Positions 7,869 through 14,465 of a stretch of 23,662 nt of DNA are shown here, in pieces. The position numbers and the translations under genes are program-made. Source of the DNA: JBFMDN01 sp040753915. GTDB lineage: Bacteria; Desulfobacterota; Desulfomonilia; Desulfomonilales; Desulfomonilaceae. The notes beneath the pieces are model-generated. The model searched no databases and was not told the DNA's origin. It worked only from the letters and a program-made list of their open reading frames with translations. The first letter of the stretch is position 1. Each line of letters starts with the position of its first letter. The stretch covers positions 1 through 23,662 of the forward strand of contig JBFMDN010000080.1 in the NCBI GenBank assembly GCA_040753915.1, read 5' to 3'.

Positions 7869-7891
7869 ACCTCACGCTACGGTGGCATGCT

Positions 7892-7912
7892 GGACCCAAC
7901 TATACTGGTTCC
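7892..7912. promoter_or_regulatory. Candidate TetR operator
   Basis: A 21-bp imperfect palindrome, GGACCCA on one side and TGGTTCC on the other (6 of 7 outer positions symmetric), covers the -10 element of the tetR promoter. Size and position suit autorepression by the TetR protein encoded immediately downstream on the minus strand. This is inferred from symmetry only. Confidence 0.35.
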
Positions 7913-7928
7913 CCGCACAACGAGTCAA
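7899..7928 (-). promoter_or_regulatory. Sigma70-like promoter of the tetR-liv operon
   Basis: On the minus strand, TTGACT (7928-7923) is followed after 18 bases by TATAGT (7904-7899). Five of six bases match consensus in each hexamer. It lies about 30 bases before the tetR start and is the only clear promoter in the gap. Confidence 0.5.
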
Positions 7929-8254
7929 GGATTACTGACCCGTAAGTTAGCAAGAATCGGTTATCCTCCTTCAGAGCCATCTATGGCTGCACGCGTTGAA
8001 AATAGCGATTCCTCCGACGATGTTGACGCAACAGTGAAACGAACCCCTCTCCTGCGGCTGCCAAGTACAGGATTTCATAAGTGCGGTTACGTATTCTGCC
8101 ACGACCCAGTCGGGGATTTGCGCTCTGAAGGAGCGCACCTTGGGAATTGCTGGAGAGCCGGACCACGGTGTGCGCCAAAACCAAGTCCACTGGTCGCGTC
8201 TCAGGGCTCCGCCTCAAGCTCAACAGTACAACTTTCTAAGCCAGACTCTCAGGA

Positions 8255-8716
8255 TCACAAGATACGGCAGGTGATGTCATCATCAGGGTCGCTGATCAAC
8301 CCCTGGGCACCGACTAGAGTCCTGTCGGTTCGGTCGAACACTTTTCGGCCGTTTCTGTACAGGCATGTGCGGTACAACACATTGTCCCTATCCAGACGCA
8401 TGATGAGCCGCTGATTGGGGCAACGGCCATTGTTCCTGAGCTCGCACTCTCGATTCTCTCCTTTGTCCGGACAGGGTTGGGTGACCTTCACCACATGCCA
8501 CAACTCGCCAGGTGCGCAGTATTCTTCGTGAAACGTTCCCTCGTCCCGGAAGAAGCGAAGACCGACCACGTTCTTGACGACGGCCCCTTCCTGCAACCCC
8601 TTGAAAACATTTACGCGGGATTGACACTTGGGACAGATAAAGTATGATCGCCCGATGGGGATCTTCTCATCGTCTATACTCGAAACACCACGACACGTTG
8701 AGCAAGTAAAGTCCAC
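8255..8716 (-). CDS. Zinc-ribbon protein of unknown function
   Basis: This 153-residue protein opens with a zinc ribbon: CSTC at residues 5-8 and CPKC about 20 residues later, an arrangement resembling the MJ0042-type finger domain. A second cysteine group follows (CAPG..., CPDKGENREC..., CPNQR), spread over about residues 67-105. The remainder is polar with no membrane segment. GTG at 8716 is the start, supported by GGGAG 8 bases upstream. It stands alone, divergent from the flavoprotein gene across about 110 bases. Function is not known; metal-binding or regulatory roles are typical of small ribbon proteins. Confidence 0.7.
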   Translation of the reverse strand: MDFTCSTCRGVSSIDDEKIPIGRSYFICPKCQSRVNVFKGLQEGAVVKNVVGLRFFRDEGTFHEEYCAPGELWHVVKVTQPCPDKGENRECELRNNGRCPNQRLIMRLDRDNVLYRTCLYRNGRKVFDRTDRTLVGAQGLISDPDDDITCRIL

Positions 8717-8826
8717 TGCTTATCTCCCCATTACACTCTAATCCACGGAGGCCGTCTTGGCAATTTCTTTCCCCACGCGTTTTCGCCGCGGGTCAAAAAA
8801 AAGTGCCGGACGTAATGGAGCGATCT

Positions 8827-9423
8827 ATGGTCACCATCGTAGCCGTTTACGGAAGTCCCCGAAGGAAGGGCAACACATCGACCTTACTCAAGAAAGCGGT
8901 TGACGGGGCTCGGGAGGCTGGAGCGGAGGTGAAAGAGCTCGTTCTCAGGGATCTCGCGATATCTCCCTGCCTGGAGATCTATGGCTGTAAGCAGACAGGT
9001 CGCTGCGTCATTCAGGATGATTTCCAAACCGTTTTCGACCTATTGATGTCGTGCGACGGGTTGATGTTGGCGTCTCCCATCTTCTTTTACACGGTGAGCG
9101 CCCAGACCAAGATCCTGATGGACCGGTGCCAGTCATTATGGGTGAAGAAATACTGGATAGACAAGAAGCCATTCGGGCCGGCTCACCGCCTTCGCAAAGG
9201 CATCTTTCTCTCCGTAGGAGCCACTTCAGGTAAGAAGCTTTTCGACGGCGCGCTCCTGACCGTGCGGTATTTTTTCGACGCGCTCGACATGGAGATCTGG
9301 CGAGCCCTCTTGTACAGGGGGCTGGATTTCGAGGGTGATATTCTCCAACATCCGGAATATCTCGAGGAAGCCTTTCTCGCGGGACGGGAGTTGGTGGAGG
9401 CCATACGCGCAGATCGGTCGTGA
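8827..9423 (+). CDS. Flavodoxin-fold NAD(P)H-dependent oxidoreductase
   Basis: This 198-residue FMN reductase-like protein has the FMN phosphate loop GSPRRKGNTSTLL (about residues 9-21). A three-cysteine segment, PC-x5-C-x5-C ending in DDF (residues 47-66), resembles iron-sulfur flavoproteins. ASPIFFYTVSAQTKILMDR is the conserved second FMN-contact region. ATG at 8827 is chosen because GGAG at 8817-8820 lies 6 bases upstream; an in-frame GTG at 8803 and ATG at 8815 lack a spaced site. It probably transfers electrons from a pyridine nucleotide to an acceptor. Whether it serves the prenyl-FMN pathway further along is unknown. It is divergent from the zinc-ribbon gene and convergent with the VOC gene. 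Confidence 0.87.
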   Translation: MVTIVAVYGSPRRKGNTSTLLKKAVDGAREAGAEVKELVLRDLAISPCLEIYGCKQTGRCVIQDDFQTVFDLLMSCDGLMLASPIFFYTVSAQTKILMDRCQSLWVKKYWIDKKPFGPAHRLRKGIFLSVGATSGKKLFDGALLTVRYFFDALDMEIWRALLYRGLDFEGDILQHPEYLEEAFLAGRELVEAIRADRS

Positions 9424-9468
9424 AGTGGTCGCCAATGGTGTGGCAAGATTTCCTACGCGGGCGAAGAA

Positions 9469-9502
9469 CTGGGGGTGGATTCCAGCAAGCAGGCGCCCCC
9501 AG
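9469..9502 (+). terminator. Possible 3'-end hairpin after the flavoprotein gene
   Basis: A perfect 7-bp inverted repeat, CTGGGGG (9469-9475) and CCCCCAG (9496-9502), lies 46 bases beyond the stop codon at 9423. There is no T-run after it, so termination would have to be factor-dependent. Confidence 0.25.
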
Positions 9503-9564
9503 AATATAGGTCGGACACTGATCCTTTAAGAAAGGGTGTCGGCCCCACAGGGTACGAGATGCGG

Positions 9565-9669
9565 AGCGCTTGTAAGCATTCACTTATGCCCGGCGGACAG
9601 AACAAAATCGTCAATGATTTCTGCTAATCGATCCTCTCCTCCCGCTCAAGAGTGAATGCTTACAGCGCT
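9565..9669. repeat. 105-bp element with long terminal inverted repeats
   Basis: AGCGCTTGTAAGCATTCACT (9565-9584) and AGTGAATGCTTACAGCGCT (9651-9669) are inverted copies differing by a single extra T, with 66 bases between them. The right end stops 7 bases from the VOC stop codon (9677). The arrangement in the gap between two convergent genes fits a small MITE or a bidirectional hairpin. No target duplication is obvious. Confidence 0.6.
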
Positions 9670-9676
9670 TCCTCTA

Positions 9677-10039
9677 TTAACCCGCGTTGCTGTCCTCTTG
9701 CCATAGGCCGATACGGTTGCCCTGGGGATCGAGAAGGACGGCATACCACCCAGCTCCGGGCACTGAGCCTCTCGATACTACTACCTTGGCTCCCAGACTC
9801 ACTGCCCTATCCCTCGCTGCATCAAGGTATTCCACGCGTACGTAATTCACCGGGGTATGGGTGTCGTCTTGCCGCGCAGTCATTCCCCCCTTGATCGTCT
9901 GATCTCCCATATTGATGCTGTAATAGCGGAACTTTCCGGGTACAGCATCGAACGTCCAACCAAACAGCTCACCATAGAACTTGAGAAGGCCATCGAGGTC
10001 ATCAGCGGGGATTTCGAAAAAACATACGGAATTCATCAT
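9677..10039 (-). CDS. VOC-superfamily (glyoxalase/bleomycin-resistance fold) protein
   Basis: This 120-residue single-domain protein has a typical VOC start, VCFFEIPADDLDGLLKFYGELFGWTF. It ends with the family's DPQGNRIGLWQ. The usual metal ligands include a His in the first strand; here that position reads Phe/Glu (FFEIP), so metal binding may differ. ATG at 10039 (or 10036) is chosen because GGAGGGG lies just upstream. The in-frame extension to 10276 runs through the MITE-like element and is not protein-like. Members of this group (often called glyoxalase-like or PhnB-like) have varied small-molecule roles; function here is unknown. A MITE-like element sits 65 bases upstream and probably supplies or separates its promoter. 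Confidence 0.85.
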   Translation of the reverse strand: MMNSVCFFEIPADDLDGLLKFYGELFGWTFDAVPGKFRYYSINMGDQTIKGGMTARQDDTHTPVNYVRVEYLDAARDRAVSLGAKVVVSRGSVPGAGWYAVLLDPQGNRIGLWQEDSNAG

Positions 10040-10103
10040 CTTGCCCCTCCCTTGTCGGAATTCTGTCTTGTCGTGTTGCACTATCATCAAGTGCAGGACA
10101 TAG

Positions 10104-10302
10104 GAAAGTGTCTCAAAACTCGGGACACACCAAAAATCGTAGCACGATTGAGCGTCGATACGTGGAAAGGCACCCTCACCCCAACCCTCTCCCAGAGGGA
10201 GAGGGAGCCGGAAGAATCCCCTCTCCCTTGAAGCGGGGGAGAGGGTCAGGGTGAGGGGGCGTGCCACGATCATCACGTACTGCCGGCTTTTGAGACACTT
10301 TC
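10104..10302. mobile_element. MITE-like element A, complete (GAAAGTGTCTCAAAA termini)
   Basis: This 199-bp element starts GAAAGTGTCTCAAAA (10104-10118) and ends with the exact complement TTTTGAGACACTTTC (10288-10302). The interior carries facing CCCTCTCCC and GGGAGAGGG palindromes around 10190-10250. The right 68 bases closely match 23493-23560 and the complement of 304-375. It encodes nothing convincing. It lies in the 542-base gap between the VOC and CBS genes. Confidence 0.7.
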
Positions 10303-10581
10303 ATAGCCCCCCCGTCATGCACCGTCACCACATTGATCGTGCTGGTCCCCCCCTACAAGCATGACCTCGCAATCATAACCGACATGAATATCTGCGGCAT
10401 GCCGCCCTCGCCGAATCCAATAAGCTCCAGCGCTTCGCGGACCCTTCGCCCGCGCCATGGGCCGCCATACTCGCGTCCTCGTAGCGCCGGCGTCTCGCGG
10501 GTAATGAGGGGACTTCCACGTAATCCGGGACCACACGATGCGTAGGGTACTGTTAAGTCGATGTGTGAAAACCCCGCCCCC
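10303..10581. other. Non-coding remainder of the VOC-CBS gap
   Basis: Short open frames of 70-79 codons exist on both strands, but none has a family match or a good start site. The left boundary is MITE-like element A. The operon ending with the CBS gene (stop at 10582) must terminate here, but I see no hairpin with a T-run on the minus strand. Confidence 0.45.
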
Positions 10582-11223
10582 TTACGCACCATATTCGAGA
10601 ACGGAGTAGCCTTTGTCTTCGAGACCTCTCTTGATAGCCTCCGGCTTGTCCGACTCGGCCCGGACTACCACGCGTACCGTTCCATTGTCCTTCTCTGGGA
10701 CGGTAAAGATTGCTCGTGCATTTCCGCCGTGCTCGTCCACAACGCTCAGGACTTCAGAGAGTGTGCCGGGCTTGAGCTTTACTCCTGTAAGGGTTATCCG
10801 CACGCGAGGTCGGCCGGCCTCAAGAAGCTTGAACAGCGTCACGAAGATTTCCCGGTCGGAAACGACGCCCACAACCCGATCTCCATCGAGGACGGGAAAG
10901 GTGCTCATCATCATCTCCTTTCCCTTGATCAGGGTCTCCTCGACCGAATCGTTTACGTTGATGGTGACCGGCATTCGGACCATGACGTCCTTAACCTTGA
11001 GCTTGTTGCAGAAGTAGTTCATTTCGCACATGTCGCCACTTCCGCTCACGCATAAGGCTGCTTCGCTCAGGTCTCTGCGGTGTACCACCCCTCGTAGGCG
11101 CCCTTCATCAACGACCGGGAGCACTTTGAGATTATGCTCCCTGATGAGCATCACCGCCTCTACGGCCAGAGCATTGCTAGATATGGAGTACTGATACGGC
11201 AGCATCCAGTTCTTGATCAGCAT
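10582..11223 (-). CDS. Twin-CBS domain protein with ACT-like tail; likely third component (PpsC-like) of the phenylphosphate synthase-type kinase
   Basis: This 213-residue protein has two CBS domains, about residues 1-57 (LPVVDEGRLRGVVHRRDL) and 77-132 (FPVLDGDRVVGVVSDREIF). An ACT-like segment follows at about 140-213 (VRITLTGVKLKPGTLSEVL). CBS pairs bind adenine nucleotides and act as energy sensors. In Thauera aromatica, phenylphosphate synthase has a 24-kDa CBS protein that stimulates the two-subunit kinase; size and domain content fit. The start at 11223 has an excellent GGGAGGTGA site. Here the gene is last in the operon, separated from ppsA/ppsB by ubiD, an acyl-CoA ligase and a Tm-1-like gene. 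The assignment as kinase activator therefore rests on domain content and shared operon. A stand-alone CBS sensor is the alternative. Confidence 0.72.
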   Translation of the reverse strand: MLIKNWMLPYQYSISSNALAVEAVMLIREHNLKVLPVVDEGRLRGVVHRRDLSEAALCVSGSGDMCEMNYFCNKLKVKDVMVRMPVTINVNDSVEETLIKGKEMMMSTFPVLDGDRVVGVVSDREIFVTLFKLLEAGRPRVRITLTGVKLKPGTLSEVLSVVDEHGGNARAIFTVPEKDNGTVRVVVRAESDKPEAIKRGLEDKGYSVLEYGA

Positions 11224-11397
11224 GCGTTCACCTCCCGTACGTTGGGGAACCCCATTAGATGGTTCGATTCGGGTTGCGCTCTCTGTGGCATCACGGAAAC
11301 CTCAGTGCTTCATCAGTACCGGACGCGAGAACGTGGCGTAGATCCGAGGGAAAAGGAACACGAGCGGGAACAGAAGCACTTGTTCTTTTCCAGATTC

Positions 11398-12624
11398 TCA
11401 CGGTTTCGGAAAAATCTCAAGACACGCTCTCTCAACCGCAGTGGCGAAAGCATCGTCTTCAAGGTTCGCATCAACCTCCCGGATATCCACTTTCGTTCCG
11501 ACTCGTTCCTTGAGAACTCGGAGGAAAATGCGGTCCTGCTCGGGATCGAACATGTGTCCTGGAGGCGCGTCTACTGCGGACCATCCCCTGAGCGGAAAGA
11601 GGACCACCGTAGCGCCGTTGGTGCTACTAAGTTTCTCTGCAAACACTCCAGCCACCTGCTCCATCTCCTCGTTTGAGAGCCGCAGGAATGTGCGGAGCTC
11701 ATCGAGGTCGAATTTACGCCTCTCGTGATACTCAGGCTTGTAACGGGATTTGCGCGGGCTCATGAGATTAACTCCGCCTGGTGCGACGACCTGAGGAATA
11801 CCGAGTCGACCGGCGGCAGTGAGCCTCGCGGATCCGGCCGCTCTCATTCCGCCCAGGAGCTCCTCGCCCACACCGCCCGGGGCCAGCTCCACCACCCCGT
11901 CGAAGAAACGCTGGGCGATCATGTCCTCCATGGCCCTGTCGCAGACACCCGCCGCGGAGAAGCCTATCACCTGGTATCCCTGCCTTTCGAGGCTCACATG
12001 CACATGATGAGCACACCTCTCGGTAGGGCCGAACATTGACATGGCGATGAGAGGTCTTCCGTCCCGTCTGGCTGACTCCACCGTGAGCGGGGGCACGGCA
12101 GCCATGCCCGCTATAGCCGCGGCGGCCCTATCGAGAACGTTGCACAAGGGTTGGGAAAGTCCCGTGATTTCTATCACCGTATGAAAGATCGCGAGATCCC
12201 CTGTCCCGATGTACCGGGTGGACAGTCCAGGGAGAGCGGCTGTTGACGAAACCATGAACTTGGGTACCCCGAATGGCATTGACCGCATAACGTCCGTGGC
12301 CATTAAGCTTCCGGTAGATCCGCCCAGCCCGATAATCCCCGCGAGACGCCCTGCTTCAAACAAGTCTCGAGCCAGCTTCGCCGCACCTTGTATCATCTGC
12401 CTCGTGATCGCTTTGCGTTCGCGGGAAGCCCGGATTTCTTCGATGTTCGTGCCGGCAGCCTCTGCGACCTGAGCGGGAGAGATATCTGCGCTTGACGTCT
12501 CTCCCGACATGCTCATGTCCAGAAGAAGAGGATTGCCGCCCCGATCGCGAATCCTGTCTCTGAGATACAGCGTCTCAGGACCCTTGGTATCCAGAGTGGA
12601 TAGGAGCAGGATAACTCGTTCCAT
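11398..12624 (-). CDS. Tm-1-like ATP-binding domain protein (UPF0261), divergent copy 1
   Basis: This 408-residue protein of the Tm-1 N-terminal/UPF0261 family opens with LLLSTLDTKGPET and keeps GLGGSTGS, MRSMPFGVPKFMVSS (about residues 113-127) and the late PLRGWSAVD. The plant Tm-1 relative binds ATP; bacterial members have no settled function. Compared with the copy at 21942-23177, it has lost the usual HA-x-GTGG-x-AME segment, which here reads SAAGVCDRAME. It has also changed the region after VAPGG. Its ATG overlaps the acyl-CoA ligase stop by one base (TGATG), so the two are translationally coupled. The partner TIM-barrel domain often encoded beside Tm-1-like genes is not present. It acts in the cytoplasm; role in the pathway is unknown. 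Confidence 0.85.
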   Translation of the reverse strand: MERVILLLSTLDTKGPETLYLRDRIRDRGGNPLLLDMSMSGETSSADISPAQVAEAAGTNIEEIRASRERKAITRQMIQGAAKLARDLFEAGRLAGIIGLGGSTGSLMATDVMRSMPFGVPKFMVSSTAALPGLSTRYIGTGDLAIFHTVIEITGLSQPLCNVLDRAAAAIAGMAAVPPLTVESARRDGRPLIAMSMFGPTERCAHHVHVSLERQGYQVIGFSAAGVCDRAMEDMIAQRFFDGVVELAPGGVGEELLGGMRAAGSARLTAAGRLGIPQVVAPGGVNLMSPRKSRYKPEYHERRKFDLDELRTFLRLSNEEMEQVAGVFAEKLSSTNGATVVLFPLRGWSAVDAPPGHMFDPEQDRIFLRVLKERVGTKVDIREVDANLEDDAFATAVERACLEIFPKP

Positions 12625-14282
12625 CAGGTTTTCCTTTCGGCGGCAACCTTGTCTTCTATGTCCTTCTTGAGGACTTTCTTGTCGATCTTCCCGGAATCGC
12701 CGACCGTGGGCATGGAATCAACGATTTCCAGCCGCTCCGGAAGCTTGTACATGGCCACTTTCTTTGACTTCAGGAATGAGACCATCTCCTCAAACGTGAA
12801 GGTTTCACCTGACTTGGGGACCACGTACGCGCAACACCGCTCCACATATTCCGGATCGGGCATGGCCACGATCGCTATCGCGGCAACCTTCGGGTGCTCG
12901 TTCAGAAGGCCCTCGATTTCCGCAGGATAAATGTTCTGACCACCTCGGATGATGACGTCTTTCTGGCGCCCCATGATCCAGATTCTGCCTTCTTCGAGAG
13001 CCACGATGTCGCCAGTCGTAGTCCAGTTGTCGTCATCGAACACATCCTTGGTGGCAACTTCATCCCGCCAGTAGCCTGCCGGCGAGTGCGGCCCCCTCAA
13101 GTACAGTATTCCCGGCTGGCCGTCACCCACCTCGTTGCCTGCCTCATCGACGAGCCTGATCTTGTTACCACGCAAAGGTTTCCCCACTGTGCGCCGCCTA
13201 ACATCGCCCGGGTCATCGATGGAGCAGCCTGACACGGACCCCACATCCTGGGTCCCGAGATCGGACGTAATGCGACCACCCAGGCGCTCCTCGGCTTCCA
13301 TTGCCACCTTGGGGGGGAGATATCCACCTGCCGAACGGATGAATCGCAAAGAAGATAGATCGTATTTGGAGAGATCCTGTTCAAGCATGCGAATGATGTG
13401 GGTGGGTACCACGCCGATTGCGGTGCACTTCTCCTTCTCGATCATCTCTAATGCACCTTCAGGGGTGAACTCTTCCAGCAGCACGATTTTGGCACCCACG
13501 AGGGGAGCTGCAAAGTAGGTGAGCGTCCCGGCAGCTCCTCCGGCAAAGGGAGCCACCGCCATGGTGGTATCGTCCCCGGTGAGCTTCCAGATTTCCACCC
13601 GACATTTCGAGGTCATCACGCGTGGCGCGAGGGGCCACTCCACAATCTTGGGAACGCCCGTTGTCCCGCTGGTACTCGTCAGCGCTCCCACGTCATTGGT
13701 TGAGTGGAACCGTCTCTGTTCCAGGATCCCGGGATCGACCTTTTGTTCCCACGCCTCCTTGGCGATCTGCATGAGCGAATAGGTATTCTCCGGGTAGGGG
13801 CCGGGAATCGTCTCATCGAGAAGAAAGGTGTACTTGAGGGAGGGGAACTCCTTCTTGAGCTCTTCCACCATCTCCAGGTAGTTGAATTTCCGGTAGATGC
13901 CCGGAATGATGATCGCTCGCGGATCGATCTTCTGAATGATGTGGGTGAGCTCCTTGTGGCGCAGATACGGCATGACGGTTATGTTAATCAGTCCTGCACG
14001 TTCGCAGGCAATTCTGGCCAGGAAACCGTACGCGCAGTTGGGAGACTGCAGGATGGTGCGATCGTCGCGCTCCAGCCCCAAATGCGCCCAGGCCAGAGCG
14101 AAACGGTCCATCAACTGTCCGGCTTGTCCCCACGTGATGCGCATCGTGGAATCCACCAGAGCTTCCTTATCAGGCCGTTCCTTTGCGTTTTTCAGCCAGA
14201 AGTCGGTGAACGTCTCGTCCGTCCAGTACCCTGCCTCTCGGAACTCGTTGATAATGCGGTCCGTATAGCGAATAGGTTTCAT
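12624..14282 (-). CDS. AMP-dependent acyl/aryl-CoA ligase
   Basis: This 552-residue adenylate-forming ligase is full length. Core motifs: P-loop TSTSGTTGVPK (about residues 202-212), GRIWIMGRQKDVIIRGGQNIYPAEIE (A8 hinge, around 440-465), and the C-terminal catalytic lysine in SGKIDKKVL (Lys532). The A5 position reads LGTQDVG rather than the common YGxTE. It activates a carboxylate to acyl-AMP and then acyl-CoA. In this operon the natural candidate is the hydroxyarylcarboxylate made by the kinase/UbiD pair (4-hydroxybenzoate-CoA ligase-like role), which is inferred. GGTGGAG lies 6 bases before the ATG at 14282. The gene is downstream of ubiD (183-base gap) and overlaps the Tm-1-like gene by one base. 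Confidence 0.9.
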   Translation of the reverse strand: MKPIRYTDRIINEFREAGYWTDETFTDFWLKNAKERPDKEALVDSTMRITWGQAGQLMDRFALAWAHLGLERDDRTILQSPNCAYGFLARIACERAGLINITVMPYLRHKELTHIIQKIDPRAIIIPGIYRKFNYLEMVEELKKEFPSLKYTFLLDETIPGPYPENTYSLMQIAKEAWEQKVDPGILEQRRFHSTNDVGALTSTSGTTGVPKIVEWPLAPRVMTSKCRVEIWKLTGDDTTMAVAPFAGGAAGTLTYFAAPLVGAKIVLLEEFTPEGALEMIEKEKCTAIGVVPTHIIRMLEQDLSKYDLSSLRFIRSAGGYLPPKVAMEAEERLGGRITSDLGTQDVGSVSGCSIDDPGDVRRRTVGKPLRGNKIRLVDEAGNEVGDGQPGILYLRGPHSPAGYWRDEVATKDVFDDDNWTTTGDIVALEEGRIWIMGRQKDVIIRGGQNIYPAEIEGLLNEHPKVAAIAIVAMPDPEYVERCCAYVVPKSGETFTFEEMVSFLKSKKVAMYKLPERLEIVDSMPTVGDSGKIDKKVLKKDIEDKVAAERKT

Positions 14283-14465
14283 CGTATCTCCACCTCGACA
14301 TGTTTGTTGCCGTCTCGGGACTGCGTCCGAAGGTCTGCGGATGCTGCGAGCTCACCGGGCTCGTTGCGACCTTGGCGGAACGTCCCCATAGGGGAGCGGT
14401 GCCGTTTCCCGCCTCATGAACCTCAGCTTGAGATCGGGAAGGCACCGGACGCGGCTCCGAGAGGT

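Larger units (their letters stand above)
7869..8254. other. Intergenic region upstream of tetR
   Basis: This 386-base gap separates the zinc-ribbon gene (ending at 8255) from tetR (starting at 7868), both on the minus strand. It holds the tetR promoter and candidate operator at its left edge. A hairpin, TGCGCTC-tgaag-GAGCGCA (8119-8137), lies about 120 bases after the zinc-ribbon stop codon and may end that transcript, although no T-run follows. An open frame of 175 codons on the plus strand spans this region and runs antisense into the zinc-ribbon gene. It has no family resemblance and is taken as chance. Confidence 0.5.

Noticed and set aside
9677..10276. Longer 199-residue start of the VOC protein
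   Set aside because: The added N-terminal part translates the MITE-like element (LTLTLSPASRERG type repeat translation), and the start at 10039 has its own GGAGG.
10315..10592. Overlapping short open frames of 70-79 codons on both strands
   Set aside because: There is no conserved motif, they overlap each other, and one runs into the CBS gene.
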